Assembly (NCBI GenBank): GCA_016177735.1
Contig: JACOUS010000021.1
Location: 1 to 64,000, forward strand
Length of the DNA stretch: 64,000 bases
Direction: 5' to 3'
Source of the DNA: Ignavibacteriales bacterium
Lineage (GTDB): Bacteria; Bacteroidota; Ignavibacteria; Ignavibacteriales; Melioribacteraceae
The position numbers and the translations under genes were made by a program. Positions 14,878 through 23,802 of the stretch are shown here, piece by piece. Position 1 is the first letter of the stretch, and every line of letters begins with the position of its first letter. Below the pieces are notes generated by a model, which saw only the letters and a program-made list of their open reading frames with translations, ran no database searches and was not told where the DNA came from.

Positions 14878-15210
14878 ATGAGTTTCCAAGATTTTAAATG
14901 GTCCCCTACCGAAAAGAAAATTTCTCGAGCGGCTTTCGATAAGGCTTTTGATAACGAGATGGCAGAATTAAAAAAAATTTTACAAGAAAAAATTTCTCAA
15001 ATAAGCAGTAACGAAGATGTTTGGGCATTGCATGACTATTTAACAGAAAGACGAAGATGGATTGTTGAGAAATATGATTACAGATATTCCCAATTGATTA
15101 GAGTATTTGGAATTCTACTAAGTGAAGGTTATTTGCCGGAGGATGATATTAAAGGACTGGCTGAGGATAAAGTCGAACTAATTAAAAGGTTTGCGAAGGA
15201 ATTCAAATGA
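14878..15210 (+). CDS. Fluorescence recovery protein (FRP)-like protein
   Basis: A protein of 110 residues, all helical. It aligns over its full length, as far as I can recall the sequences, with the cyanobacterial fluorescence recovery protein that recouples the orange carotenoid protein: W8-S near the start, an F20-KA-E helix, VWALHDYLTERR, KYDYRYSQLIRVF and LLSEGYL with a final LAEDK. W49, H52, D53 and R59 sit where Synechocystis FRP has W50, H53, D54 and R60, residues tied to its dimer and OCP contact. No OCP gene is in the window. It starts 20 bp after the core site of attC-like site 4, so it is probably another cassette gene. Confidence 0.7.
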   Translation: MSFQDFKWSPTEKKISRAAFDKAFDNEMAELKKILQEKISQISSNEDVWALHDYLTERRRWIVEKYDYRYSQLIRVFGILLSEGYLPEDDIKGLAEDKVELIKRFAKEFK

Positions 15211-15254
15211 GACCGGGTGAATCACAGATTTCTTTTCCAATGCGCACAAAAAAA

Positions 15255-15286
15255 TTGCCCGGTCATTGACCTAAAGGTTCGGGCAA
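15255..15286. repeat. Hairpin downstream of FRP-like gene
   Basis: TTGCCCG (15255-15261) and CGGGCAA (15280-15286) form a 7-bp stem, with an inner ACCT/AGGT pairing. There is no T-tract after it, so terminator function is uncertain. Confidence 0.5.
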
Positions 15287-15327
15287 TGGAAGGTGTCCAA
15301 ACATGAATTTTGTGTAACTTCAGTTAT

Positions 15328-15404
15328 ATAAGGAAAAATTGTTCAAAGAAATATTCGGCTGATTTTCAGGCACAAAAAAAGTCCGGCAACTTCGCCGGAC
15401 TTTT
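15328..15404 (+). repeat. 77-bp direct repeat, copy 1 (relic of a 3' gene end plus terminator)
   Basis: Bases 15328-15404 match 16169-16245 with about three differences. Read in the frame of the second copy, it encodes KEKLFKEIFG and a stop, followed by the same AAAAGTCCGGC/GCCGGACTTTT terminator (15377-15404). The 5' part of the gene is missing, so this is a truncated relic of a second copy of the 65-residue gene. Confidence 0.8.
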
Positions 15405-15479
15405 GTTAACACTATAATGTATCTGATGTATATTTCATATATCGTTCTGTCCGCAACAATGTTGCTCTTAAGCCATATA

Positions 15480-15542
15480 ATCACTAGTGGACAATAGTGA
15501 TATAATTCCTATATTACTGATGCACATAATTGCACAATGCAA
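15480..15542 (+). promoter_or_regulatory. Candidate operator/promoter of the PIN module
   Basis: ATCACTA (15480-15486) and TAGTGAT (15495-15501) form a perfect inverted repeat, overlapped by a TATAAT-like sequence just downstream. A second palindrome, TTGCA/TGCAA, lies at 15530-15542. Such repeats in front of a toxin-antitoxin pair are typical autoregulatory operators; this is inference. Confidence 0.45.
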
Positions 15543-15565
15543 CAATCATATTAGCCAAAAGTTAA

Positions 15566-16009
15566 ATGAAGAAATTATATCTTGATGTTTGTACAATTTG
15601 CCGCCCATTTGATAATCAAAATAATATGCGCATAAGATTAGAAACAGATGCCTATTATCTAATCTTGAACGGGATTCAAAATAATGTATATGGGTTGATA
15701 ATTTCTCCAATGCATTTTAAGGAACTTGAAAGCATTGAAGATATTCGTGAAAGAAATCAGATTTTTAATCTTCTGGATGTATATGGGAAAGAACCAAAGT
15801 ACGATTACAAAAAAGCCAGAGAAAGGGCTGACAAATTAATTTCCCAAAATTTCGGAATAGCAGATTCCGTTCATTTAGCTTTTGCAGAACAGTCATCAAA
15901 TTTTTTAATTACTTGTGATGATAAATTTTTAAAAAGAAGTAGTAGGATAAAAACAAAAATTGAAGTAATAAATCCGATAGGATTTTGTATCAAAGAGGAG
16001 TTAAAATGA
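15566..16009 (+). CDS. PIN-domain (VapC-like) ribonuclease toxin candidate
   Basis: A protein of 147 residues. Acidic residues expected for the PIN catalytic site are present: D7 after the first strand (KKLYLDVCTI), E53, D100 in GIADSVHLAFAE and D118-D119 in FLITCDDKFLKR. PIN toxins cleave tRNA, rRNA or mRNA with Mg or Mn. The downstream 65-residue gene overlaps by four bases (ATGA), with toxin first and small partner second, the reverse of vapBC. It could be a true toxin-antitoxin module or a two-gene RNase unit. Confidence 0.75.
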   Translation: MKKLYLDVCTICRPFDNQNNMRIRLETDAYYLILNGIQNNVYGLIISPMHFKELESIEDIRERNQIFNLLDVYGKEPKYDYKKARERADKLISQNFGIADSVHLAFAEQSSNFLITCDDKFLKRSSRIKTKIEVINPIGFCIKEELK

Positions 16010-16203
16010 AGCCGAGCGAATACATTGACGAAGAAGAATTATTCCGTAAAGCGATAAGATTGCTGACTGAAAAATTGGGACCACTTGAAACCAGCAGATT
16101 CCTTTCTATCGTTAACCAAAAAAGGACAGAATCTGTTAAACGGCATCAATTGTGGCAATCTAAATTAGATAAGGAAAAATTGTTCAAAGAAATATTCGGT
16201 TGA
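16006..16203 (+). CDS. Small partner of the PIN protein, probable antitoxin
   Basis: A protein of 65 residues from the ATG at 16006, with AGAGGAG just upstream inside the PIN gene; the earlier in-frame start at 15985 would overlap more and is rejected. The sequence is charged and helical (EEELFRKAIRLLTEKLGPLETSRFLSI in two runs, then a basic end and KEKLFKEIFG). No DNA-binding fold is obvious by eye. Translation is coupled to the PIN gene by the 4-bp overlap, which supports an antitoxin role. Its last ten codons and terminator are duplicated at 15328-15404. Confidence 0.6.
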   Translation: MKPSEYIDEEELFRKAIRLLTEKLGPLETSRFLSIVNQKRTESVKRHQLWQSKLDKEKLFKEIFG

Positions 16204-16245
16204 TTTTCAGGCACAACAAAAGTCCGGCAACTTCGCCGGACTTTT
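16169..16245 (+). repeat. 77-bp direct repeat, copy 2
   Basis: The intact copy, covering the last codons of the 65-residue gene and its terminator. See the copy at 15328-15404. Confidence 0.8.
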
Positions 16246-16246
16246 T
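16218..16246. terminator. Bidirectional intrinsic terminator
   Basis: AAAAGTCCGGC (16218-16228) pairs perfectly with GCCGGACTTTT (16235-16245) around a six-base loop, with T-tracts on both strands. It separates the PIN module (+) from the chemoreceptor gene (-). Confidence 0.85.
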
Positions 16247-16266
16247 CATTAAGGAGTAATTAGGCA

Positions 16267-18345
16267 TTATGAATGGATATGAACTTCTTTTTTGGCAGAA
16301 AGGGTTTTACTTTGTTGTGCGCTCTCGAATTTGAAGTGCGTGATGATTGATTTTAAATTGGTTGTCATTTTATTCAATTCATCAGCGGCGCCCGCAATCT
16401 GCTGAATGCCGCTTGCGCTTTCGTTTGTAACTTTGCTGATCGATTCAACATTGCGGCTGATCTGCTCGCTTGTAGCACTTTGCTGTTCGCTTGCGCTTGC
16501 AACTTGCGCAACAACATCGAGCACCTGATCCGAAGCGCTTATAATTTCTTTTAACGATAAGCCGGCTTTCTGTGCAAGTTCTTTCCCGGTTTGTACGTCG
16601 GAACTTCCCTCGTTCATCGAGTGGACAACATTTTCGGTAACGTTTTGTATTCTCTTAATCATATCGGAAATTTCTTTTGTTGCTTTGGTTGTTCTCTCTG
16701 CAAGTTTGCGGACTTCATCGGCAACAACAGCAAAACCTCTTCCTTGCTCGCCGGCGCGTGCGGCTTCAATTGCGGCATTCAATGCGAGCAGATTAGTTTG
16801 GTTTGCAATGTCGTCAATTACCTGAACAATCTCGCCGATCTGTTCGCTGTTTTTGCCGAGTGCCTGAATATTTGTGGATGCTTTTTCTACAAACTGAGCA
16901 ATGCGGTTCATGCCGTTGACAGTTTTTTCAACAACGGTTCCACCTTCGCGTGCAACTTCGCCGGCTTTTTTGGATGCTTCCGCCGCTTGCGATGCATTCT
17001 TTGAAGCACTTACAATTGTTTTCGTCATTTCTTCAACCGATGAAACAACATCAAAAGTTTGTACGCTCTGTTCTTGTGCGCCGGCTGCCATCTCTTCGGT
17101 TGACGATGAAATCTGTTCGCTGATTGATGCCGTCAAGTTGACCATTTCAGATATGTTACTGAGAATCGAAACGAGCGAATCGCCAAGTGTATTGATGCTG
17201 TCTGCAATTAAACGATGATCACCTTTGTATTCGCCTTTAACGCGCGCAGTAAAGTTTCCTTTCGACATATCCGAAAGAACTTCGACTCCTTCCTGAATCG
17301 GCATGAAGAGTGCATCGAGTGTTGCATTAACGCCGATAACAATTTCTTTATACGCGCCGTAAAATTTTTCCGGGTTGCCGCGCGTTGAAGCTTTTCCGTT
17401 TATAATTTCATCGGTAACAAGCTTCAGTTCAAAAATAAGGTTGTTCAAATTTTCCACTACAACTTCGAAACTCTTCGAGAGCATATCTTTTTCGGAAAGA
17501 ACATTTATCTTGAGATCGAGATTGCCTTTCGAAATTTCATTTGCGGCTTCGATCTTTTGATACTGTGCGACTCTCAACTTCTCAAGATTTTCCGCAAGTT
17601 CGCCGAATTCATCTTTCGAACGTATTTCAATTTTTTCTTCGAAGTCTCCGATTGCAAATTTCGAGATATCGCTCTTCAACTGTTCTATCGGTTTTATTAA
17701 TTGCGAAGTCATCTTTACGAATGCGAAAATGAAAATCAACGAACCGATTGACATGCCGATAATACTTGCGATCCTCGAATTTGTAACAATGCTCGTAAGT
17801 TCGGCATTCAATGTTTCCCCTTTTACGGTTAAATAATTTTGGACGGATTTAAAATCATTGGCAAGTTTTTCTCCGATTTCTTCCCCTGAAGTTGTTGCCA
17901 CTTCGGCGGCAATATCAAAATCTTTGATGGCGGCGGCACTCAACGTTCCGTCAATCACAAGAATTTTATATTCCTCCCAATTGGCATTTACGGTTTTCAA
18001 ATAGTTTTGAATCTCCGTCCCTTCATAAGTTTTATTTAAGTCGGCGAGCGCACTGTCAACCACTGCTTTTTTATCGGTCAAGAGTTTCAAATTCTTTTCG
18101 AATAAACTCTCGAAGCTCGGAATGGAAAATTTCAAAAGAGTGTTGTTCAGAGTTTCGAACTCACTGATTATTTCATCCACTCTGTTTGAAGGGGCAATAT
18201 ATTCCGCATAAATATCTTCTTTGATTTGATTTATCCTGAACATCTGAATCAAATCGTTTGCGAGAACAATTGTGCACACGGCGCCCAGCAGAATATAGGA
18301 TAACCGTAATTTCGTTTTGAACTTTATGTCCTTTAGTGATTTCAT
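16267..18345 (-). CDS. Methyl-accepting chemotaxis protein, HAMP type
   Basis: A protein of 692 residues. TM1 (about 10-30) is followed by a helical extracytoplasmic domain to about 185, TM2 ([14 protein letters not shown]), HAMP (about 213-266), a second linker region with HAMP-like repeats and the cytoplasmic signalling hairpin. The tip region near residues 510-545 carries the universal [20 protein letters not shown] and RKLAERT motifs that bind CheA and CheW. Ligand unknown. It lies 20 bp downstream of the TonB-domain gene on the same strand, so the two may be co-transcribed. It ends with no CheR-tethering pentapeptide. Confidence 0.95.
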   Translation of the reverse strand: MKSLKDIKFKTKLRLSYILLGAVCTIVLANDLIQMFRINQIKEDIYAEYIAPSNRVDEIISEFETLNNTLLKFSIPSFESLFEKNLKLLTDKKAVVDSALADLNKTYEGTEIQNYLKTVNANWEEYKILVIDGTLSAAAIKDFDIAAEVATTSGEEIGEKLANDFKSVQNYLTVKGETLNAELTSIVTNSRIASIIGMSIGSLIFIFAFVKMTSQLIKPIEQLKSDISKFAIGDFEEKIEIRSKDEFGELAENLEKLRVAQYQKIEAANEISKGNLDLKINVLSEKDMLSKSFEVVVENLNNLIFELKLVTDEIINGKASTRGNPEKFYGAYKEIVIGVNATLDALFMPIQEGVEVLSDMSKGNFTARVKGEYKGDHRLIADSINTLGDSLVSILSNISEMVNLTASISEQISSSTEEMAAGAQEQSVQTFDVVSSVEEMTKTIVSASKNASQAAEASKKAGEVAREGGTVVEKTVNGMNRIAQFVEKASTNIQALGKNSEQIGEIVQVIDDIANQTNLLALNAAIEAARAGEQGRGFAVVADEVRKLAERTTKATKEISDMIKRIQNVTENVVHSMNEGSSDVQTGKELAQKAGLSLKEIISASDQVLDVVAQVASASEQQSATSEQISRNVESISKVTNESASGIQQIAGAADELNKMTTNLKSIITHFKFESAQQSKTLSAKKEVHIHS

Positions 18346-18365
18346 GGCATTAATCTTTTTATTTG

Positions 18366-18761
18366 TTATGATAATTTGAATACGAAAGACAAAGTTAATT
18401 TTACTTTAACCGGTTTCCCTTCTTTCATGCCGGGCTTGAACTTGCTGATTTTAACAACGCGTTCAACTTCTTCGTTGCAGCCGCCGCCGAGACCTTTGAT
18501 GATTTTTACATCATCAACACCGCCGTTTTCATTAACATAAGCAAGCGCAATAACTTTCCCTTCTAAGCCGGCGCTGCGAGCAATCCTTGGATACTCAACT
18601 TTTTTTATTATTCCGGGCATCCCATCGACCGGTTCGGGCATAACTTCGGCAAATGCCAGATATTCTTCTTCACCGGGCAGAACTGCCGCATCTTTTTTTA
18701 TTGTGGAGGCTGAAGCCATGCCGCTTACCGCAAGCATAAATAGTAATAAAAATAATCTCAT
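18366..18761 (-). CDS. Exported TonB C-terminal domain protein
   Basis: A protein of 131 residues: signal peptide (1-19), short linker, then a TonB_C-type domain (about 55-131) with [37 protein letters not shown] and a final [10 protein letters not shown], the YP...G.V...V..G pattern of the family. Classical TonB has an N-terminal anchor and a proline-rich linker; both are missing, so this is a stand-alone periplasmic version. It may bind an envelope partner rather than energise transport. It sits directly upstream of a chemoreceptor gene. Confidence 0.8.
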   Translation of the reverse strand: MRLFLLLFMLAVSGMASASTIKKDAAVLPGEEEYLAFAEVMPEPVDGMPGIIKKVEYPRIARSAGLEGKVIALAYVNENGGVDDVKIIKGLGGGCNEEVERVVKISKFKPGMKEGKPVKVKLTLSFVFKLS

Positions 18762-18862
18762 AGCGGTTCTCCGATTAACTTGAAATTTATTTTCTCAGTT
18801 TTCCGATTAATTGTTTAACACAGTTATAATAAAAGAACTGTGTGTTTCTTTCGTACATTCTT

Positions 18863-19087
18863 TCAATTATTGTTGTAGAAACATTTTGTGAAAAACAAAT
18901 TTTCTGCTTCGATCTGTTCGTCAGAGTAACTAATAATGTTTTTGAGGATGCCGGCAAAACTGTGGTTTGATTCCCCCGTACTAATAATTTCAGGAATTTC
19001 TTTCTGCACTTCAACCGGCATTTGATTCACAGCAGTAACGCCTTTCGTGCCGGAATTAACTTCACGATGCTCATTAATTAGCCACAT
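18863..19087 (-). CDS. Possible small protein of unknown function
   Basis: A 74-codon frame with ATG at 19087 preceded by AGGGG. A TTCGATAA sequence (19119-19126, minus strand), matching the sigma-28 -10 element, lies about 30 bp upstream, but the -35 side is poor. The product (EVQKEIPEIISTGE..., then a helical end with two aromatic residues) has no recognised domain. The other frame is also open over its 3' part, so a frameshifted gene is possible. It lies just upstream of the TonB-domain gene. Confidence 0.3.
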   Translation of the reverse strand: MWLINEHREVNSGTKGVTAVNQMPVEVQKEIPEIISTGESNHSFAGILKNIISYSDEQIEAENLFFTKCFYNNN

Positions 19088-19665
19088 ACCCCTAATACAC
19101 TATTAATCTTCATCTCTATTATCGAACAAAAAATTATTTTGTTAAATAATTTCTTGATGATTTTTAGGAAAAAAGCATGTTTTAAAAGCGATTAGTAAAG
19201 GTTTGCAAAGCTTGCTTTTTAAAAAGCCGGTGCCCGGTACAGGTATTTTGAGAAGGTAAAAGTATTCTTGAGTTTTGAATGAAATGTGATAATCAATCTC
19301 AAAGTACAGCCGAAGCCTTGATGATTTACACTTGGTTCGTTTTTTATGATTTTTGGGCAGTCTTAACACACCCCTTTCCGTTTCCCCTCTCAAGAGGCAG
19401 CTTACGTTTTTAATATTTATGTGTAGGAAAATGATTACACACTTTATAAAGTAAATCCTACTACAAAAAAAAATAAAAAGCGAAAGAGTTTCCCCTCTAA
19501 CAGAGGGAAACCAAAGGGGTATGTCACTTACTCTGTGCTATGTTACAAAGTTGATGTGTTAATGGAATATATAGCGAAATTAGCTCTTGATAAAAAAAAT
19601 GGCTTAATAACTTTTATAATAAGCCGGTATTACCCGGCTTATTATTGAAAAGAATTTAGGTCTTG
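19088..19665. other. Gene-free stretch with two hairpin elements
   Basis: No convincing gene. Two related sequences lie in opposite orientations: ACACCCCTTTCCGTTTCCC from about 19368, and its inverted relative GTTTCCCCTCT/AGAGGGAAAC at 19488-19511 followed by CAAAGGGG. The second is itself a hairpin. They look like a dispersed intergenic repeat. The terminator at 19618-19643 closes the stretch. Confidence 0.5.
19618..19643 (-). terminator. Terminator of the CZB chemoreceptor gene
   Basis: AATAAGCCGG (19618-19627) and CCGGCTTATT (19634-19643) form a perfect 10-bp stem just after the stop of the minus-strand chemoreceptor gene, followed on that strand by an AT-rich tail. Confidence 0.8.
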
Positions 19666-21741
19666 TTAAAAGTTTACAGCCATTTTTTCTTGATGAAAAC
19701 TTATGTTCTCGTTCTGCAAAGATGCAATCTTAAACTTTGAGATAACATTTTGAAGATTGAGCGTAAGCTTATTTAAATCTTCGGCAGAGTTTGCAATTTG
19801 CTGAATGCCGGCGGCTGCTTCGTGAGTAACGTTACTAATAGCTTCGATGTTTTTACTTATTTGCTCGCTCGCAGCACTTTGCTGTTCGCTTGCGGCGGCT
19901 ACCATATCGATTTGTTCGACAACACTCTGTACACTTTCATTGATGCTTTGCAAAACTTTTTCCACTTCGGTTGTTAATACAATTCCGGAATTGACCGCAT
20001 CGTTAGCTTCAATCATCGATCTATCCGCTTCCACAACTTCTTTCTGAATCGCTTTTATTGTTTGGGCAATTTCTTTTGTGGCTTTTGTTGTGCGTTCTGC
20101 AAGTTTGCGGACTTCATCGGCAACAACAGCAAATCCTCTTCCTTGTTCACCGGCACGCGCGGCTTCGATTGCGGCATTCAATGCAAGCAGATTTGTTTGA
20201 TCTGCAATTTCACCAATCACTTCCGTGATGCCGCCGATTTGGTCCGTCTTATTTGCCAGCGATCCGATAATAACTGAAGTATTTTTAGCGGAATTTGTAA
20301 TTCTATCGATTCCCTTTTTTGTCTCGTTAATTTTCTCAACGCCAAGTTTAACTTGCTTGCTCGAGAGCTTCGCATTTTTGGAAGCCTCGCCGGCATTCTT
20401 CGAAGTTTCGAAAATTGTCTTTGCAATTTCTTCTACCGAGCTTGAAATCTCAGTTGTCTGCGCACTTTGTTCTTGTGCGCCGGTTGCCATCTGTTCGGTT
20501 GATGACGATATTTGATCTGCAGCGTTGACGGTTGCTTTTACAGTCTGATTGACTTCCCCGATTACATGCGAAAGAGAATTGCCGAGTTTGTTGATGCTGT
20601 TCTTTATTAATTGATGGTCGCCTTTGTAATCTCCGTCAACACGTACGGTCATGTCTCCCGTCGATATAATTTCCAAAATTGAAATGCCTTCGTTGATCGG
20701 AAGAAGAATTTCATCGAGCGTATTATTTATGCCGTGAACAATTTCTTTGTAACCGCCGCTGTATTTGGAGGTGTCTGCTCGTTTGTGCAATTCTCCGTTT
20801 GCCGCAGATACGGTTAATGATTTTAAATCATCAACAAGATTTTTAAGCGTTGCTGCAACTTTGTTCAAACTGATCGATAGAATATCATTTTGGGATCTCT
20901 GCTTTACTTCAATATCTAATTTACCTGATGCAATATTATCAGCAGCTGCTGATTGTTCTTTTATATTGTTAAGCATCAGGCCAAAAGCATTTTCAAGATC
21001 ACCAAATTCATCTTTTGAACCGCCGCTTAATTCAATATCCAGTTGACCTGCAGCGATACTTTCTGCCGCTGCAGTTACTTTTCTAATTGGGTTTACAATG
21101 CTTCTCGTTAACATAAATGCTAGGAAAACACCTAATGCTAATACAACCGAGCTAATTACAATTACAGCAGTGAATGTTCCGGAAGCATTTGCCTGCATAG
21201 CATTTTGATTATGATTTATCTCGGTATTTGATATTGTTCTTGCTTTCTCCAATATCTCTTGCACTTTGCCTAACGCAACAAGTGTTTTTTCGGTATATAC
21301 TTTTTTTGCTTCGGGGAGATACATTCTGTCGGCATTCAATAATTTACCTATTTCGGCAGCAGATTCATGCAAATGATTATGATGTTCTTCCAATGAAGCC
21401 AGTACATGTTTCAACTCTGGCAGCAATTCTTCGGCTTTCGCTCTTTCTTCACCGTAATACCATTTCCCTAATTTACACTTTGTTGGATCAGTCTGAATTT
21501 TCAATTCCTCGTTATTACCCAGCAAAAACATACTAAGCTGATGCGTCCATATAAAATGATCGATAGTTCTTTCAAATATTTTTGCGTTAAAATTATTGCC
21601 TTCAATGACCAACTCTGAGTCTCCTTTCATCCCTCCAATTCCGAATATTGCCCAGCTTGAAATAATTATTGTAAGGAACAGTATTAAACCGAAACCCAGC
21701 ATAAATTTTTTCGATAGTTTTAAATCATGCCATTTCATCAT
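19666..21741 (-). CDS. Methyl-accepting chemotaxis protein with N-terminal CZB-like zinc domain
   Basis: A protein of 691 residues. TM1 (about 13-36), extracytoplasmic domain (about 40-185), TM2 (about 189-211), HAMP (about 212-265), then the signalling hairpin with [20 protein letters not shown] near residue 517. The N-terminal domain has the chemoreceptor zinc-binding pattern: H62 F-I-W, then C89-x-L-G-x-W, then H121 and H125 (EEHHNHLH). CZB domains bind zinc through three His and one Cys and sense zinc or hypochlorite; most are cytoplasmic, but here the domain lies between the two membrane helices. The signalling half is close to that of the other receptor in the window. Confidence 0.93.
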   Translation of the reverse strand: MMKWHDLKLSKKFMLGFGLILFLTIIISSWAIFGIGGMKGDSELVIEGNNFNAKIFERTIDHFIWTHQLSMFLLGNNEELKIQTDPTKCKLGKWYYGEERAKAEELLPELKHVLASLEEHHNHLHESAAEIGKLLNADRMYLPEAKKVYTEKTLVALGKVQEILEKARTISNTEINHNQNAMQANASGTFTAVIVISSVVLALGVFLAFMLTRSIVNPIRKVTAAAESIAAGQLDIELSGGSKDEFGDLENAFGLMLNNIKEQSAAADNIASGKLDIEVKQRSQNDILSISLNKVAATLKNLVDDLKSLTVSAANGELHKRADTSKYSGGYKEIVHGINNTLDEILLPINEGISILEIISTGDMTVRVDGDYKGDHQLIKNSINKLGNSLSHVIGEVNQTVKATVNAADQISSSTEQMATGAQEQSAQTTEISSSVEEIAKTIFETSKNAGEASKNAKLSSKQVKLGVEKINETKKGIDRITNSAKNTSVIIGSLANKTDQIGGITEVIGEIADQTNLLALNAAIEAARAGEQGRGFAVVADEVRKLAERTTKATKEIAQTIKAIQKEVVEADRSMIEANDAVNSGIVLTTEVEKVLQSINESVQSVVEQIDMVAAASEQQSAASEQISKNIEAISNVTHEAAAGIQQIANSAEDLNKLTLNLQNVISKFKIASLQNENISFHQEKMAVNF

Positions 21742-21902
21742 TCACTTCCTTATTTTATTTATTATGACAAAACCTGAAATCTTGGAAAAGAAACTCCAGT
21801 CTTTTATTTTTTTGATTTTCATGGTTACCTCGCATCATATCAATTTTATAAAAAGAAAAACGTACCAAACAGAATCCTCACATTGTTTACATTTGTTCCG
21901 GA

Positions 21903-23063
21903 TTAAACTTTTCCCCAAAGATTTGGTTTCCCGTATAATGCTTGTGTGTATTCCAGCTCGGCACCAATTTTCAATTTGTTTATTGTTAATAAAATTCTTG
22001 GCGATATTCTGAATATTTCCGAGATGTTTTCCGCACGCGAATATATTTTCACAGCAATCGGTTCTGCTGAGCCGAGATTTTTTGTGTATCCGATAAATAA
22101 TCCGCTCTGCAAATCCGTGCCGCACGAAAAATCCGTCCACACAGAATAAACTCTCAAATTAGTATAGCCCTCGTATCCAAATAAAGAATCAGTTTTACTA
22201 ACTGCGTACCCTCCAAGCATTAATAGGTCTGTCATGTTTTGACCGTACACCCCCTCTGTTATTATGTTTAGTTTAGAAATCGACAGCTTTAAATATGCTG
22301 CCCCCGAAATACTTTTTATGTTTTCTTCTGTTTTAATTTTTTGCGAAGTCTCCAAACGAGGAGTTAAAATTTTATAATTGCCCCCGGCGCCAAACAAAAG
22401 GTTATTTGTCTTGAGTTGAATTTGCAAATGTGTTTCCGGGAATGCGGAATTTCTAAGATATGTAGAACTGAATCCGGCGGGTCCATTGCTTGTAAAATCT
22501 CTTTGAGTCAGCAGAGCGGCAAACAAAGTTATATTACCAAACGAATGAGTAAACCTGATTTGCGGATTTCTTGAGAACGGCTGGAACGGTACGCCGGTAT
22601 TAAAAGATAAAACTTGCGGAAATGCATAAGCAGCAAACATCGGATGCCATGTCTGTCCGATGAGCAGAGAACTTTTTCCCCAATTAAAATTAATGTAAGC
22701 GAGTCGAAGCCTGAATCCGTTAACATCCCCTTCGGATGTTCCGAAAAATTCCGCTTCTATCATGCCGGAAGTTTTTGCACCAAATGCGGATGGTCCTTCG
22801 ATCTTTCCGTTTAATCTTGTTTGAATAGATAGGATATTGAAATTGGCTTTTTCATTTATGTCGTTGCCGTATTTATCGAGCTGCTGAGCTGAAGGATAAA
22901 GTAAGAAATGCCCTTCGCGCAAATTAACGGTTTGACGTGAATCGTAAGTTGCCGTCCAATTTACATAGCCGCCAATTTTTATTTTTACATTCTCTTCGCT
23001 TTCTGTTTGTGCACATAGTACTCCCCCGAATAATATGTACAATATTATTTTAAACGCTTTCAT
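21903..23063 (-). CDS. Porin-like outer-membrane beta-barrel protein
   Basis: A protein of 386 residues from the ATG at 23063 (GAGAGGG eight bases upstream); an earlier in-frame start at 23084 is rejected because the signal peptide begins at MKAFKIILYILF. The mature part starts near QTESEENVKIKIGGYVNW, then runs as alternating strands with many aromatic and glycine residues (LLIGQTWHPMFAAYAFPQVLSF, then FSRNPQIRFTHSF), like the DcaP/trimeric porin type of Bacteroidota. Substrate unknown. It lies between cheW and a chemoreceptor gene in the same direction, which may reflect co-regulation. Confidence 0.7.
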   Translation of the reverse strand: MKAFKIILYILFGGVLCAQTESEENVKIKIGGYVNWTATYDSRQTVNLREGHFLLYPSAQQLDKYGNDINEKANFNILSIQTRLNGKIEGPSAFGAKTSGMIEAEFFGTSEGDVNGFRLRLAYINFNWGKSSLLIGQTWHPMFAAYAFPQVLSFNTGVPFQPFSRNPQIRFTHSFGNITLFAALLTQRDFTSNGPAGFSSTYLRNSAFPETHLQIQLKTNNLLFGAGGNYKILTPRLETSQKIKTEENIKSISGAAYLKLSISKLNIITEGVYGQNMTDLLMLGGYAVSKTDSLFGYEGYTNLRVYSVWTDFSCGTDLQSGLFIGYTKNLGSAEPIAVKIYSRAENISEIFRISPRILLTINKLKIGAELEYTQALYGKPNLWGKV

Positions 23064-23133
23064 GTTTGCACCCTCTCGAAACAAAACCCCTAATTTTCCC
23101 CTTTAAAATTTTGTTCGAGGTAATTAAAATATG

Positions 23134-23622
23134 TTATGCTTCTACTTCTTGCAGCTCCATTTTCTCAGAGGTAGTGAGCACTTTTTCAATGTCGATTAAT
23201 ATCAACAGCCGGTCCTCTAATTTCCCGACTGCATTAATAAATTCAGAATTAATGCCGGTTACAATTTCCGGCGGAGCTTCTGTTATGCTCGATGGAATAC
23301 GCAGAACCTCTGTTACCGCATCAACAATAAATCCAATTGTTTTACCGGAAACTTCGACAACAATTATTCTCGTATTCTTATCGTGTTCCTTCCGCGGAAT
23401 TCCGAGTTTGCAGCGTAAATCAATTACGGGAATAATTCTTCCGCGCAGATTGATAACGCCGTCAACAAAATCCGGTGCATTAGGAACTTTGGTAACTTGC
23501 AGCATCCGGATTATCTCTTGAACCAAAAGAATATCAACTCCGAATTCTTCGTCGCCAATCATAAAACTGACGAGCTGAAGCAGTGAGTTTGAATCCTTCT
23601 TGTTCGATTCGATGTTTGTCAT
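23134..23622 (-). CDS. cheW: Chemotaxis coupling protein CheW
   Basis: A protein of 162 residues with the CheW/SH3-like fold: LQLVSFMIGDEEFGVDILLVQEI, then NAPDFVDGVINLRGRIIPVIDLR as two runs, and a later GFIVDAVTEVLRIP. These are the standard receptor- and CheA-contact segments. CheW links chemoreceptors to CheA in the polar array. cheA and cheY are not in the window, so this is an orphan copy. A sigma-28-type promoter lies about 50 bp upstream (23673-23699), consistent with late flagellar/chemotaxis class expression. Confidence 0.95.
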   Translation of the reverse strand: MTNIESNKKDSNSLLQLVSFMIGDEEFGVDILLVQEIIRMLQVTKVPNAPDFVDGVINLRGRIIPVIDLRCKLGIPRKEHDKNTRIIVVEVSGKTIGFIVDAVTEVLRIPSSITEAPPEIVTGINSEFINAVGKLEDRLLILIDIEKVLTTSEKMELQEVEA

Positions 23623-23672
23623 ATTTACCTCGCTTTCTATTGCGTGTAATGTTGATCTTTATTTTTACTTTA

Positions 23673-23699
23673 TTATCGTAATTACTTATGAGAAGTTTA
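23673..23699 (-). promoter_or_regulatory. Sigma-28-type promoter of cheW
   Basis: On the minus strand, TAAACTTC, 11 bases, TACGATAA, against the FliA consensus TAAAGTTT-N11-GCCGATAA. The spacing is exact and the -10 ends about 50 bp before the cheW start. Confidence 0.7.
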
Positions 23700-23802
23700 T
23701 TTCTTTAGAAAAAAAATTTTACAATAAATAAAACCGGGGAAGACGAGCCGTAACGATAGAAATGATTTCAGAAAAAAAAATTTCAAGGCACTTTGCCGAT
23801 AT

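Larger units (their letters stand above)
15211..15565. other. Gene-free stretch after the array
   Basis: No gene is seen. The stretch holds a GACCGGG/CCCGGTC inverted pair (15211-15217, 15258-15264), a hairpin at 15255-15286, a GTTATAT heptamer (15323-15329) of core-site type, the first copy of a 77-bp duplicated block (15328-15404) and then an AT-rich promoter-like region with two inverted repeats before the PIN gene. Confidence 0.6.

Noticed and set aside
15312-15329. A fifth complete attC site ending at GTTATAT (15323)
   Set aside because: No upstream ATATAAC-type R'' partner is found between 15210 and 15320, so only a lone core-like heptamer can be claimed.
19142-19393. 83-codon minus-strand frame
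   Set aside because: No ribosome-binding site, no domain, spans a repeat-like element; most likely chance.
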